DNA of 64,000 nt, taken from NCBI RefSeq assembly GCF_016820585.1, contig NZ_JADHDX010000004.1:1-64000 (forward strand). The letters run 5' to 3'. Below are positions 40,547-49,426 of the stretch, piece by piece; position 1 is the first letter of the stretch, and each line of letters opens with the position of its first letter. The stretch comes from Arthrobacter beigongshangensis (GTDB lineage: Bacteria; Bacillota; Bacilli; Bacillales_A; Planococcaceae). Made by a program: the position numbers and the translations under genes. The notes beneath the pieces were generated by a model. The model worked only from the letters and a program-made list of their open reading frames with translations. It had not been told where the DNA came from and did not search any database.

Positions 40547-40615
40547 CATTTTGAGAGATGTCAGACCTGTGGTTTAATGAATAGGTAGAAGACAATTGAA
40601 GGAGATAGGGGTTTT

Positions 40616-41587
40616 ATGAAAAACAATGTATTATGGGGAGCTATTTTATGTTTGATCGCAGCAATATCGTGGGGAGCCATGTTTCCAGTAGCGAATCATG
40701 CATTTCATCATATCGACCCATTTTATTTTACGATTTTTCGTTATGTCTTTGTAACGATCATTTTAATCGTGTGGCTGTTATGGAAGGAAGGTAAACAAGC
40801 TTTTCGTTTTGAAGGGAAAGGTTGGTACCTTTGGTTTTTCGGCACAATGGCCTTTACGGTTTATAATTTGCTGATTTTCTGGGGACAAGACTTATTGGGC
40901 AATCCAGGTACAATGGTAGCTTCCATTATGGAAGCTTTAATGCCGATGATTTCAATCGTCATTGTCTGGGCGCTAGTAAAGCAACGCCCTCATGCAATTA
41001 CGATATTTTGTGTGTTTATAGGATTTGTCGGCGCATCGTTAGTCGTCACAAAAGGTCATTTTGGGGCATTTTTCACAGCGGAAAATGATATTATTCCATC
41101 TTTATTCATTTTTATTGCAGTCGTTGGATGGGTCGTCTACACGATGGGTGGAAGCCGTTTTAGTAAGGATGGCTGGTCTGCATTACGTTATTCTACGCTA
41201 AGCTGTTTACTTGGAACGGCTACGGCAGCCGTTGTCGTTTTGGGTGCGACGCTTTCTGGATATATCTCGTTTCCGACGGTTGAAACGATGATCATGACGA
41301 GCCCTCATATTGCTTTTATGGTGATCTTCCCGGGCGTTATTGCCTTGGTAGGATGGAATTATGGCGTGAGTGTTATCACACCGTTGAATGGATTATTATT
41401 TCTTAACTTTGTACCCGTTACGACATTGGTGATTCAAGTTTTTCAAGGTGTAGGCATCACTGTTTATGATTATGTAGGTACAATTTTCATTATCATATCC
41501 TTACTTTCAAATAATATTTTTCATAGGTTGCTGGAGAAAAAAAGGAAGCCGAAAGAGAAATTCAAAGGAAGATTATTGGAAACGTAA
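40616..41587 (+). CDS. EamA/DMT-family transporter
   Basis: A 323-residue integral membrane protein with ten predicted helices arranged as two five-helix EamA repeats. The first starts LCLIAAISWGAMFPVANHAF and the second lies around SLFIFIAVVGWVVYTMGGSR. The C-terminus is basic (LEKKRKPKEKFKGR). GAAGGAGAT precedes ATG 40616. Related exporters move amino acids, nucleosides or small aromatic compounds. Its substrate is not indicated except for control by the divergent LysR protein. Confidence 0.87.
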   Translation: MKNNVLWGAILCLIAAISWGAMFPVANHAFHHIDPFYFTIFRYVFVTIILIVWLLWKEGKQAFRFEGKGWYLWFFGTMAFTVYNLLIFWGQDLLGNPGTMVASIMEALMPMISIVIVWALVKQRPHAITIFCVFIGFVGASLVVTKGHFGAFFTAENDIIPSLFIFIAVVGWVVYTMGGSRFSKDGWSALRYSTLSCLLGTATAAVVVLGATLSGYISFPTVETMIMTSPHIAFMVIFPGVIALVGWNYGVSVITPLNGLLFLNFVPVTTLVIQVFQGVGITVYDYVGTIFIIISLLSNNIFHRLLEKKRKPKEKFKGRLLET

Positions 41588-41614
41588 AAAACGACTTCAA
41601 CAAGTCGTTTTTTT
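41586..41614 (+). terminator. Intrinsic terminator of the EamA gene
   Basis: AAAAACGACTT pairs with AAGTCGTTTTT around CAAC and ends in a T-run. It overlaps the stop codon of the transporter gene. Confidence 0.85.
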
Positions 41615-41693
41615 ATGTTTCTATGAAAGTTTCAAGCTGATCAGTCTCGTGCCAGATCTACTTTTTTAAAATATACATTTTGTATAAATGCAG

Positions 41694-41755
41694 TTGCAAA
41701 AAATAAATCCTTCTTGTATGATAAATAAGCACCTAAAACGTAATGATTACGATTT
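41694..41755 (+). promoter_or_regulatory. Promoter with Zur box before the zinc lipoprotein gene
   Basis: TTGCAA (41694..41699) and TATGAT (41717..41722) are 17 bases apart. At 41735..41755, over the start site, AAAACGTAAT and ATTACGATTT flank one G, a near-perfect copy of the Bacillus Zur box (AAATCGTAAT-N-ATTACGATTT). Zinc-loaded Zur would block transcription. Confidence 0.88.
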
Positions 41756-41781
41756 GTGGAGATGAAGGAGGAATTGATTCA

Positions 41782-42780
41782 ATGAATAAGAAGTTGTTTT
41801 CGGTTTTATCAGTGATTATCCTATTATTACTCGCAGCATGTGGCAACAAAGAGTCAGCAAAAGAGAAGGTGAAAACGGAGGCAAGTGAAGATGTTTTATC
41901 TGTCTACACAACTGTTTATCCACTTCGATACTTCACAGAACGGATTGGTGGGGATGCGGTTGATGTCCAATCTATTTATCCCCCCGGGGCCGATGAGCAT
42001 ACGTTTGATCCTACGCAAAAGGATATGATTGCACTCGCTGATTCGGATTTATTCTTTTATATCGGACTTGGGCTTGAAGGATTTGTGGAGAATGCTGAAA
42101 AGACCATGGAAGGCGAACGCGTCAAAATGGTAGCAGTCGCTGATGATATTCCAGAAGAGTCGCTAGGTGAGGGTCATGACCACAATCACGGAGAAGAGGG
42201 ATATGAATCCCATGAGCATGACGAAGAGGGTCATGATTTGCACGACCATGGAGAGTTCGATCCTCATATATGGATTTCACCTATATTAAGTATAGAACTT
42301 GCAATAACCATTAAAGACTCGCTCATCGAGGCATCTCCTGACAAAAAGGATGCATTTGAGCAAAACTTTGAAGGACTAAAAAAAGATTTACTTGAAATTG
42401 ATCAAAAATTTAAAGATATGGCAGCCAATGCTTCTATAAAAACATTTTTCGTCTCACACGCAGCTTTCGGTTATATCGCTGATACGTATGGATTTGAACA
42501 AGTGGCAGTTGCCGGATTAAATTCGCAAAGCGAACCTTCACAAAAGCAACTAGCTTCTCTCGTTGAATACGCGAAAGAGCATGACGTAAAATATGTTTTA
42601 TTCGAACAAAACGTCTCTTCTAAATTAGCCGACGTCATTCGAAAAGAAATCGGTGCCGATTCACTGATGTTACATAATCTTGGTATCCTAACGACCAAGG
42701 ATGTGGAGAATAAAGAGGACTATTTATCTTTAATGGAATACAACATCGAAACGTTAGCGAAAGCATTGAGTAATCAATAA
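41782..42780 (+). CDS. znuA: Zinc ABC transporter substrate-binding lipoprotein (ZnuA/AdcA-like)
   Basis: A 332-residue cluster A-I binding protein. The signal peptide ends in lipobox LLAAC with Cys20. [13 protein letters not shown] and [11 protein letters not shown] hold the first zinc histidine; a His/Glu/Asp-rich loop follows (about residues 130-158, HDHNHGEE and [13 protein letters not shown]); DPHIWISP and [15 protein letters not shown] add further ligands. GAAGGAGG precedes ATG 41782. It is under a Zur box, and the expected znuB/znuC genes are absent here; a COG0523 GTPase and zinc-free ribosomal proteins follow instead. It captures Zn(II) outside the membrane. Confidence 0.92.
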   Translation: MNKKLFSVLSVIILLLLAACGNKESAKEKVKTEASEDVLSVYTTVYPLRYFTERIGGDAVDVQSIYPPGADEHTFDPTQKDMIALADSDLFFYIGLGLEGFVENAEKTMEGERVKMVAVADDIPEESLGEGHDHNHGEEGYESHEHDEEGHDLHDHGEFDPHIWISPILSIELAITIKDSLIEASPDKKDAFEQNFEGLKKDLLEIDQKFKDMAANASIKTFFVSHAAFGYIADTYGFEQVAVAGLNSQSEPSQKQLASLVEYAKEHDVKYVLFEQNVSSKLADVIRKEIGADSLMLHNLGILTTKDVENKEDYLSLMEYNIETLAKALSNQ

Positions 42781-42808
42781 CTTTTGGAGCAAGAAGGGTG
42801 AGGAAATA

Positions 42809-43912
42809 ATGAAAAAGATACCGGTCACTGTCTTAAGTGGATACTTAGGTGCGGGAAAGACAACCTTATTGAATCATATACTACACAATCGAGATGAACT
42901 GAAAGTTGCTGTCATTGTTAATGATATGAGTGAAGTGAATATCGATGCTTCTTTGATTAAACAGGGTGGCTTTTCACGCACGGAAGAAAAGCTCGTGGAG
43001 TTACAAAATGGTTGTATTTGCTGCACGCTTCGAGAGGATTTAGTTCTCGAAGTAGAAAAGCTGGCGACTCTTGGAGATATCGACTACATCGTTATCGAAT
43101 CTTCGGGAATTAGTGAGCCGATTCCGGTAGCGCAGACATTTACTTATATAGACGAAACACTTGGTATCGATTTGTCGAAGATTTGCAGACTGGATACAAT
43201 GGTTACCGTTGTGGACGCCAATGCCTTTTGGCGAGATTTTACATCGGGTGAAACTTTGCTTGACAGACGAGAGGCTGTTACGGAAGTTGATGAACGAGAG
43301 ATTGCTGATTTGCTTGTCGATCAGATTGAATTTGCCAATGTGCTGTTGTTGAACAAGACAGATTTAATTCCACAGGAAAAGGTGGGCGAGCTGAAAGGGG
43401 TTCTTCACGCGTTAAACCCCGATGCAAAGGTCATCGAAACGGTGCAATCCCAACTGGCACTGAGTGAAGTGCTTGACACAGGATTGTTTGATTTTGAGAC
43501 GTCTAGCTACAGCGCTGGATGGATCAAAGAGCTGAATGAAGAGCATGTTCCGGAGACGGAAGAGTATGGAATCGCATCGTTTGTTTACCGGAGCCAAAAA
43601 CCATTTCATCCGGGGCGCTTAAAAAATTGGCTTTTAGAATGGCCGGTTGAAATTGTTCGTGCAAAAGGATTTCTTTGGTTGGCTACTCGCAATGATATCG
43701 CGGTTTTAATTTCCCAAGCGGGTCCATCTTTAAGTATTGAAAGTGCTGGATTTTGGGACGCAGATTCCGGTGAAAAGATGAATGAATTAGTCTTAATTGG
43801 TATTAGCATGAATCAGCCGGAAATTACGGAAGGCCTGGAGAATTGCTTACTTACAGAAGAAGAATTAACACAAGATTGGACCAATTTTGTAGACCCATTG
43901 CCTGTTTTTTAA
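42809..43912 (+). CDS. zagA: COG0523 GTPase, ZagA/YciC-like zinc metallochaperone
   Basis: A 367-residue P-loop GTPase. Walker A is GYLGAGKTT (residues 11-19), the metal motif is GCICC (Cys69, Cys71, Cys72), Walker B-like [15 protein letters not shown] follows, and NKTD gives guanine specificity. The CobW C-terminal domain begins near [17 protein letters not shown]. It is 28 bases behind the Zur-controlled lipoprotein gene, with AGGGTGAGG at its start. B. subtilis YciC/ZagA is Zur-controlled and delivers zinc to folate synthesis during starvation; the same is likely here. Confidence 0.9.
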   Translation: MKKIPVTVLSGYLGAGKTTLLNHILHNRDELKVAVIVNDMSEVNIDASLIKQGGFSRTEEKLVELQNGCICCTLREDLVLEVEKLATLGDIDYIVIESSGISEPIPVAQTFTYIDETLGIDLSKICRLDTMVTVVDANAFWRDFTSGETLLDRREAVTEVDEREIADLLVDQIEFANVLLLNKTDLIPQEKVGELKGVLHALNPDAKVIETVQSQLALSEVLDTGLFDFETSSYSAGWIKELNEEHVPETEEYGIASFVYRSQKPFHPGRLKNWLLEWPVEIVRAKGFLWLATRNDIAVLISQAGPSLSIESAGFWDADSGEKMNELVLIGISMNQPEITEGLENCLLTEEELTQDWTNFVDPLPVF

Positions 43913-43943
43913 GCTGGAAAATAATCTGTTGGAGGAGTTTAAT

Positions 43944-44093
43944 ATGAGGATAAATATTATATTGGTCTGTACAGAAACAGGAGATCGTAATTATATTACG
44001 ACAAAAAACAAACGTAACAATCCAGAGCGGATTGAATTAAAGAAATACTGCCCACGCTTGAGAAAAATTACACTTCATAGAGAAACGAAGTGA
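43944..44093 (+). CDS. rpmG: 50S ribosomal protein L33, zinc-independent paralog
   Basis: A 49-residue protein: [20 protein letters not shown], a basic middle ([15 protein letters not shown]) and [11 protein letters not shown]. Zinc-type L33 proteins have two CxxC pairs; here only Cys9 and Cys36 remain, so it cannot hold zinc. GGAGGAG precedes ATG 43944. It is 31 bases after zagA in the Zur-controlled operon. As in B. subtilis, a zinc-free L33 would replace the zinc-bound form during starvation and free its metal. Confidence 0.9.
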   Translation: MRINIILVCTETGDRNYITTKNKRNNPERIELKKYCPRLRKITLHRETK

Positions 44094-44112
44094 AAATTTT
44101 TTCGTGTTTTTT

Positions 44113-44133
44113 AAATCGGAATGATTACTGATT
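44113..44133 (+). promoter_or_regulatory. Second Zur box, before rpsN
   Basis: AAATCGGAAT and ATTACTGATT flank one G, matching the Zur-box pattern except for one changed base in each arm. It lies 15 bases before ATG 44149, so the S14 gene appears to have its own zinc control besides readthrough from zagA-rpmG. Confidence 0.75.
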
Positions 44134-44148
44134 AAGGGTGGGGATAAA

Positions 44149-44418
44149 ATGGCGAAAAAATCAAAAGTAGCGAAGGATGAAAGACAAAGGCAGTTAGTTG
44201 CTCATTACGCGGCATTTCGTAAAGAACTGAAGGAAAAAGGTGACTATGAAGCTTTAAATAAGCTGCCCAAGAATTCCTCCCCAACAAGGTTGAAAAACCG
44301 TTGCAAACTGACTGGAAGACCAAGAGGGTTTATGCGGAAATTTGGCACGTCACGTATTGCCTTCCGAGAGCTTGCACATAAAGGTCAAATCCCGGGCATT
44401 ACAAAAGCGAGTTGGTAG
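44149..44418 (+). CDS. rpsN: 30S ribosomal protein S14, zinc-independent paralog
   Basis: An 89-residue S14 of the long, zinc-free type (like B. subtilis YhzA/RpsN2). It begins [20 protein letters not shown] and ends [18 protein letters not shown]. Only one cysteine is present ([11 protein letters not shown]) in place of the two CxxC pairs of the short zinc-type S14. GGGTGGGGAT precedes ATG 44149, and a Zur box stands just upstream. It allows ribosome assembly when zinc is short. Confidence 0.93.
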   Translation: MAKKSKVAKDERQRQLVAHYAAFRKELKEKGDYEALNKLPKNSSPTRLKNRCKLTGRPRGFMRKFGTSRIAFRELAHKGQIPGITKASW

Positions 44419-44753
44419 TACCTAGTGTTTGATTATGTGATTTACTAGTTATTCTTAGCTAATCAACAGGCGTGTCCATATTTGAATGTCATGAATCACA
44501 AGGCTATTGAATTGACTCCAATTACGGTAGCACTTACAATAAGCATACAAAAAAATATTCAACTTCCTTTAAGAGGAGTAGCTATACAGCAAAGTCGTCA
44601 TTACGGGATTGCAATCCCCGGCTTTGTTGGCAACGACAGTTGTTTGCGAGATCTTACCGATTATTTGGTGAGGTCTTTTGTTTTTTTAGAGAGGATATGA
44701 CCAGGAATTGGACATATTACCTTTGTCATTTTGAAATTATTGGAGGCCAAACT
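44419..44753. other. Intergenic region before the kinase-like gene
   Basis: A 72-codon frame (44482..44700) has no ribosome site, unusual composition and no recognisable family, so I do not call it. GAGGATATGACC at 44690 offers a weak start for the next gene. Confidence 0.35.
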
Positions 44754-45356
44754 TTGCAAACCTATCAAGCGCTTGCAAAAACAGTTACGATAAACGAGAA
44801 AAATCGCTTAATTAGCTTTGATGATTCGTTAGAGCATGTTGGAACAGGAAGAAGTGCATTTGTGTTTAGAATAAAATCCACAATGAGTGCAATGAAAGTA
44901 TATTTCCCTGCTTTTGAATACCTTGCCAAAGAGGAAACTGAAATTTATAAAAAGCTTCAAGGCCTTACTTATTATCCAACTGTCTATGATTCAAGATCGA
45001 ATTATGTCGTGATGGATTATATTGAGGGCCATACACTTTTTGAATGCTTGTCTCTTGGGAAAACTGTAACGACTGAACATATTCAAAAAATCGATGATGC
45101 CCTATCCTTAGCAGCGTCAAGGGGCCTAAATCCATCTGATATTCACTTGCGTAATATTTTAATTACTTTTATCGATGAGGTAAAAATAATTGACGTTGCC
45201 CGCTTTAGACAAACGAAGCATTGTAGGCAGTGGCAAGATTTAAAAAAGGCTTACGAAAAATTTTACTGCAGACGTTTATTTCCAAAGAAGATTCCGGCTC
45301 CATTCCTGAATATCATTGCTAGTCTTTATAAAAAAGGATGGATCCGATTTTATTAG
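44754..45356 (+). CDS. RIO/YrzF-like protein kinase-fold protein
   Basis: A 200-residue minimal kinase-like protein. EHVGTGRSAFVFRI corresponds to the glycine loop, AMKVYFP to the ATP-binding lysine strand, YVVMDYIEGHTL to the hinge, NPSDIHLRNILI to the catalytic Asp loop and VKIIDVARF to the metal-binding Asp. Such lipopolysaccharide-kinase/RIO-like proteins include B. subtilis YrzF. Start: TTG 44754 has GGAGG at good distance; ATG 44697 (219 residues) has a poor site. The gene ends 37 bases before the EcsC-family gene, so the two are probably co-transcribed. The target is unknown. Confidence 0.75.
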   Translation: MQTYQALAKTVTINEKNRLISFDDSLEHVGTGRSAFVFRIKSTMSAMKVYFPAFEYLAKEETEIYKKLQGLTYYPTVYDSRSNYVVMDYIEGHTLFECLSLGKTVTTEHIQKIDDALSLAASRGLNPSDIHLRNILITFIDEVKIIDVARFRQTKHCRQWQDLKKAYEKFYCRRLFPKKIPAPFLNIIASLYKKGWIRFY

Positions 45357-45393
45357 GATAACTTACTCATTTGAGAAAGAGGGGGAAAGAACG

Positions 45394-46188
45394 GTGATTG
45401 ATTCTAAAGAACAGCTCATGGAAGAGCTTAAAAAAGTAGAGGAATGGGAAAAAGATCAGAGTGATTTATGGTTTTGGGAAAAGCTGGGGCGCTTACCGTT
45501 TAAAATAATTGATAAATGGACGCCTGATTTCATTCAGCGTAAAATCGGTATACTTCTGGACGAGCTTGGCCAGTACATTCAAACAGGGGGGAGTTATTTA
45601 AGCTCCGTCTCTAAAATTTCTTCTTATTACCCTGACTTGGATGTGAGTACGTTAGAAAATGTTGAAAAGCTCCAAATTTTTACTATGGATGCCGCTGTTG
45701 AACAAATAACTGGTAATCGCAAAAAACTTGCAACGCTACAGGGAGCAAGTACAGGTATTGGCGGTGTTTTCACATTAACAATCGACATTCCGTTATTGCT
45801 TAGTTTGCAATTAAAAACATTACAAGACATTGCGATTTGTTATGGCTATGACCCGAATCAGAAAGAGGAACGATTGTTTATCATAAAATGCTTGCAGTAT
45901 GTTTCAGCCGACATTGTAGGTAAACAGGCTATCTTGACCCAATTGTCCCGATTTGATTCACCTGATGATGCTTCTAAGCGTGAGATGCTTTCTGAGCTAC
46001 AGGGCTGGCGTGAAGTCTTTTTTTCCTATCGGGATCAACTTGGTTGGAAAAAGTTTTTTCAGATGATTCCGATTGCAGGTCTCGTGTTCGGTGCATTCAT
46101 TAATCGCTCCGCTGTAAATGATATTGCTGAAGCAGGGAAAATGCTTTATCGAAAAAGAAGAATTATTGAAAAGCTGAGCTTAATGTGA
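45394..46188 (+). CDS. EcsC-family protein
   Basis: A 264-residue protein of the EcsC family. It begins with an acidic helix (SKEQLMEELKKVEEWEKDQS) and has the family core LGRLPFKIIDKWTPDFIQRK, a glycine-rich hydrophobic stretch (ASTGIGGVFTLTIDIPLLLS) and ISYLVF-like segments near IPIAGLVFGAFINRSAVNDI. GAGGGGG is well spaced for GTG 45394; the longer frame reaches into the previous gene. EcsC proteins are membrane-associated and linked to export or transformation in B. subtilis, without a defined reaction. Confidence 0.82.
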   Translation: MIDSKEQLMEELKKVEEWEKDQSDLWFWEKLGRLPFKIIDKWTPDFIQRKIGILLDELGQYIQTGGSYLSSVSKISSYYPDLDVSTLENVEKLQIFTMDAAVEQITGNRKKLATLQGASTGIGGVFTLTIDIPLLLSLQLKTLQDIAICYGYDPNQKEERLFIIKCLQYVSADIVGKQAILTQLSRFDSPDDASKREMLSELQGWREVFFSYRDQLGWKKFFQMIPIAGLVFGAFINRSAVNDIAEAGKMLYRKRRIIEKLSLM

Positions 46189-46202
46189 AGTTTCTTAGCG
46201 AG

Positions 46203-46256
46203 GAGTACCAGGTTCTTGTGAATTTCTGAATTGATTTTGGAACGCTGGTACTCGAC
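46203..46256. terminator. Hairpin between convergent genes
   Basis: GAGTACCAGGTTC pairs with GGAACGCTGGTACTC with one bulge, enclosing AT-rich sequence. It lies between the convergent EcsC and monooxygenase genes; there is no strong T-run. Confidence 0.55.
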
Positions 46257-46267
46257 TCTAATGAAAA

Positions 46268-46555
46268 TTACTTTAGTTCTCGATACAGATTGATTTCTGT
46301 ACTTTCTCGAAGTTTTCTAAGCTCTGGAACAATTTTTAAAACATGTTCACTTTTATTATGTTGATGTAGCGCCCCTTCATTCTCCCATTCTTCGAGCATC
46401 GTCAGGATAGTCGGGTCATTGATATCCTCGTGAAGTGTATACGTGATACACCCTTTTTCTTTGCGGGTTTCTGAAATAACTTCCCTAGCAATTCGTAAAT
46501 AGTCTTCAACCTTTACACTTGGTTTTAGTTTGGCTTTAGCTACAACTTTAATCAT
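46268..46555 (-). CDS. Antibiotic biosynthesis monooxygenase (ABM) domain protein
   Basis: A 95-residue single-domain protein of the dimeric ferredoxin-like ABM/YgiN family. It has MIKVVAKAKLKPSVKVEDYL, then SETRKEKGCITYTLHEDIND, ILTMLEEWENEGALHQHNKS and a closing VPELRKLRE. These proteins oxidise quinols or unknown small compounds without a cofactor. GAAGGAGC precedes ATG 46555. It lies 30 bases from a Gfo/Idh remnant on the same strand and may once have been part of its operon. Confidence 0.85.
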   Translation of the reverse strand: MIKVVAKAKLKPSVKVEDYLRIAREVISETRKEKGCITYTLHEDINDPTILTMLEEWENEGALHQHNKSEHVLKIVPELRKLRESTEINLYRELK

Positions 46556-46585
46556 TTAAATTAGCTCCTTCTTTTTAAATCATGT

Positions 46586-47071
46586 TTAATGGGTTCCAGT
46601 GACATCTAATGTAGTGTTCGTTACATGTTTTTTCTCACCGGTTGAAGTAATAAATACGCCCGTCGCCCCATTTTCGTATTCCACATATGCGGTTACATCA
46701 ACTTCAATATCATGATACTTTCCAAAACTACACACGGCACGAACACTCTTTGGCATATACCCAGTTGTCCACTGCCAAATATCTAGTTGGTGAAGTGCCT
46801 GATTGATTAAGACACCACCGCCTTCACCTTTCCACGTGGCTCTCCATTTACTGGAATCGTAATAACTTTGTGGACGGTAGGTGTCAGTTACAATCCAATT
46901 AGTCCGTTTAATGGCACCCACTTCACCTGAATGAATAAGGTCCCGTAATTTTTGATAAAGGGGATTTGCTCTTTGGTTATACATGATACCGAACAATTTT
47001 CCACTTGCTTTGGCTGCATCATTCATTTCCAATACATTTTTTGTGTAGACGCCAACCTTAATCAAACTCAT
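46586..47071 (-). pseudogene. Gfo/Idh/MocA-family oxidoreductase remnant
   Basis: The 161 codons hold only the middle of an oxidoreductase of about 380 residues: VYTKNVLEMNDAAKASGKLF, YRPQSYYDSSKWRATW, GGGVLINQALHQLDIWQW and DIEVDVTAYVEYENGATGVF. The N-terminal Rossmann domain is missing. MSLIKVG, which looks like the true N-terminus, is fused directly to the GVYTK segment, and the C-terminal third is lost after TGEKKHVTNTT. A start with GGGTGGAA exists, so a shortened product may be made but would not bind NAD. Confidence 0.7.
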
Positions 47072-47337
47072 AGATTCCACCCCATTTATTATTTTCTAGT
47101 ACTTTACTTATTGTCCTTAACCTTCGTAATAAAATCTATGTTCACACTTAATTGTATCATTGGAGGGAATATTCTTTCTAATGGATATTTCATAGATTGA
47201 ACAGCTTTTTTGAATGAGCTGCAAATTAGTGGGTTCTTTGTAATTCAAGTAGCAATAATGCAATGTTAAGAATTGCCTTTATATATTATAATAGGATTGG
47301 TTGAACTCTTTGAGTAAAAGATGAGGAGGGCTTTACG

Positions 47338-48369
47338 ATGTTAATAAAACCAAAAATGCTAAGAGCCGGAGATAAAGTAGCGACGATTAGTTTATCTTGG
47401 GGTGGAGCAGGGGAACCGGAATTAAAATGGCGCTATGAGCAAGGAGTAGAAAGGCTCAGAACCGTTTTTCATTTGGAAGTTGTTGCAATGTCAAATAGTT
47501 TAAAAGGCTCCGATTATTTATACGACAATCCGAAAGCACGTGCCGAAGATTTGATGAATGCATTCAAGGACCCTTCGATTAAAGGAATCATTTCAAATAT
47601 TGGAGGAAGCGAGAGCATTCGTCTGTTACCGTATATTGATTTTGATGTGATTCGAGATAACCCTAAAATATTTATCGGCTATTCGGACTCAACAATCACG
47701 CATTTGTTTTGCCATAAAGCAGGAATTACATCTTTTTATGGACCATCGATTATGGTAGATTTCGCTGAAAATGTGGAGATGCATGTGTATACAGTAGAAG
47801 CGTTGAAAAAAGCTCTATTTGCAAATGAAGCAATAGGTGAAGTAAAGCCAGCTACAGAGTGGACGAGTGAGCGTGTAGAATGGATTATTGAAAACAAAAA
47901 TAGGCAAAGAACGATGAATCCGAATAAGGGGTATGAGCTACTGCAAGGAACGGGAGTTGTTCAGGGTAGATTAATCGGAGGATGTATAGAAGTGCTGGAG
48001 TTTGCGAAAGGAACATCACTGTGGCCGAGCGAAGCGTACTGGGAAGACAGTATCTTATTTTTTGAAACATCCGAAGAGACACCCGAGCCAGCTCAAATTG
48101 AATATTGGCTGAGAAACTATGGCTCGCAGGGCATTTTACAAAGGGCAAAAGGTATTGTATTCGGAAAACCCTTAAAGGAGCAATACTATGAGGAATACAA
48201 AGAGTCTATCGTGAAGATTATGAAGGAATTGGAGCTGACTTCGCTACCTATCCTGTATAACTTGAATTTTGGTCATACAGAGCCTAAGTTTGTACTGCCG
48301 TATGGAGCAATGGCTGAAATAAATTGTGAAGATGCTACATTTTCTATTTTAGAAAGTGGCGTGGAATAA
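47338..48369 (+). CDS. S66-family LD-carboxypeptidase/MccF-like serine peptidase
   Basis: A 343-residue peptidase. The nucleophile is Ser116 in FIGYSDSTITH; the Glu-His pair is expected in the ILFFETSEETPEPAQIEYWL and NLNFGHTEPKFVLPYG segments. Length and motifs resemble MccF-type members, which cleave amide bonds of peptide antibiotics, as well as LD-carboxypeptidases acting on murein peptides. GAGGAGGGC precedes ATG 47338. It is followed 41 bases later by a DUF985 cupin gene. Whether it serves in immunity or cell-wall recycling cannot be decided. Confidence 0.87.
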   Translation: MLIKPKMLRAGDKVATISLSWGGAGEPELKWRYEQGVERLRTVFHLEVVAMSNSLKGSDYLYDNPKARAEDLMNAFKDPSIKGIISNIGGSESIRLLPYIDFDVIRDNPKIFIGYSDSTITHLFCHKAGITSFYGPSIMVDFAENVEMHVYTVEALKKALFANEAIGEVKPATEWTSERVEWIIENKNRQRTMNPNKGYELLQGTGVVQGRLIGGCIEVLEFAKGTSLWPSEAYWEDSILFFETSEETPEPAQIEYWLRNYGSQGILQRAKGIVFGKPLKEQYYEEYKESIVKIMKELELTSLPILYNLNFGHTEPKFVLPYGAMAEINCEDATFSILESGVE

Positions 48370-48410
48370 TCTTTTTAGGTGACCGGGAATTAGTATAGGA
48401 GGGATGCTGT

Positions 48411-48887
48411 ATGGAAGCACAAAAGTGGATTGATCAGCTAGAACTTACGCCGCACCCAGAAGGCGGGCATTATGCATCAACCTATCGATCAGATATGTTG
48501 GTGGAATGTGAGCAAGGAAAACGTCCTCTTTATACGAGTATTTATTTTTTACTGCGCTCTGGAGAGGTGTCACATTTTCATCGTCTTCAATCGGATGAAC
48601 TGTGGTACTTCCATGCAGGTAGTTCTTTAACGATTCATATGATTACGCCAGATGGAGAGTATCGAGAGGTAGCACTAGGAATAGATGTTGCAAATGGTGA
48701 GGTTCCGCAGTTTGTTGTACCGAAGCATACTATTTTTGGATCCTCCGTAAAGGATGGCCATACATTTTCTGTGGTTGGCTGTATGGTGTCGCCGGGGTTT
48801 GATTTCTTAGATTTTGAATTGTTTTCACAGGAGACACTATTGTCAGAGTATCCGGGTTTTGGTGAGATTATTAGGAAGCTGACTTGA
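48411..48887 (+). CDS. Cupin-fold DUF985 protein
   Basis: A 158-residue single-domain cupin. It has LELTPHPEGGHYASTYRSD, a TSIYFLLRSGEVSHFHRLQS motif with HxH, DELWYFHAGSSL and FSVVGCMVSPGFDFLDFELF, the standard landmarks of DUF985. AGGAGGGAT precedes ATG 48411. The two histidines and a Glu probably bind a metal. Related proteins have been linked to sugar epimerisation-like folds, but no reaction is assigned. Probably co-transcribed with the S66 peptidase gene. Confidence 0.85.
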   Translation: MEAQKWIDQLELTPHPEGGHYASTYRSDMLVECEQGKRPLYTSIYFLLRSGEVSHFHRLQSDELWYFHAGSSLTIHMITPDGEYREVALGIDVANGEVPQFVVPKHTIFGSSVKDGHTFSVVGCMVSPGFDFLDFELFSQETLLSEYPGFGEIIRKLT

Positions 48888-48930
48888 TGTAGGTTGGACG
48901 ATTGAAGTGATTATCGATTTACAAATAATA

Positions 48931-48975
48931 TGGGGCTCCTGTGCGAGAAACCATTAAGTCGCACAGAAACCCCAC
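48931..48975. terminator. Terminator hairpin between convergent genes
   Basis: GGGG-CTCCTGTGCGA faces TCGCACAGAAACCCC with a small internal mismatch, giving a stable stem between the DUF985 and yqeY genes. Confidence 0.65.
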
Positions 48976-48982
48976 ACCAAAA

Positions 48983-49408
48983 TCAGATTAAACTTTTCAC
49001 AACTTTCGACATCGTTCCGCCATCTGTTTTCCCAGCGAGCAATGGTTTTGCAATTTTCATAGCGTCACCCATGTTCATACCTTTGGTAACTCCTGCCTCC
49101 GTCAACATCGTTACAATTTCTTCCTCACTAAGTTGTGCAGGCAAGAACTTTTTAAGAAGAACCAACTTAGCTTCCTCTTGTGCAATTAAGTCTTCACGCT
49201 GTGCTGTTTGTGCGCCTTCTAATGCTTGGTGAGTCTGTTTGATTTCACGATTGACGATGGCAACTTCCTCTTCAGTTGAAAGAGCTGCTCCTTTTTCCTT
49301 TTCTGCGCTATCCAGTCCTGCTTTCAATAATGTTAGTACGCCTTTGGAGAGCACATCTTTTTCTCTCATAGCATTCTTTAAATGTTCGAATACAGTTGTC
49401 TTTAACAT
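48983..49408 (-). CDS. yqeY: GatB/YqeY domain protein
   Basis: A 141-residue helical protein matching YqeY: LKTTVFEHLKNAMREKDVLS, LTLLKAGLDSAEKEKG, EAKLVLLKKFLPAQLSEEEI and NMGDAMKIAKPLLAGKTDGG. GGAGGAGAT is well placed for ATG 49408. The domain is like the tRNA-binding tail of the amidotransferase subunit GatB and may help tRNA recognition. Its promoter lies within a 68-bp repeat (49427..49494) that also precedes the alpha/beta hydrolase gene at 50543. Confidence 0.92.
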   Translation of the reverse strand: MLKTTVFEHLKNAMREKDVLSKGVLTLLKAGLDSAEKEKGAALSTEEEVAIVNREIKQTHQALEGAQTAQREDLIAQEEAKLVLLKKFLPAQLSEEEIVTMLTEAGVTKGMNMGDAMKIAKPLLAGKTDGGTMSKVVKSLI

Positions 49409-49426
49409 TTTTGCATCTCCTCCCAC

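Noticed and set aside
44482..44700. A 72-codon frame before the kinase-like gene
   Set aside because: No ribosome site, no recognisable domain, and it overlaps the likely leader of the next gene.
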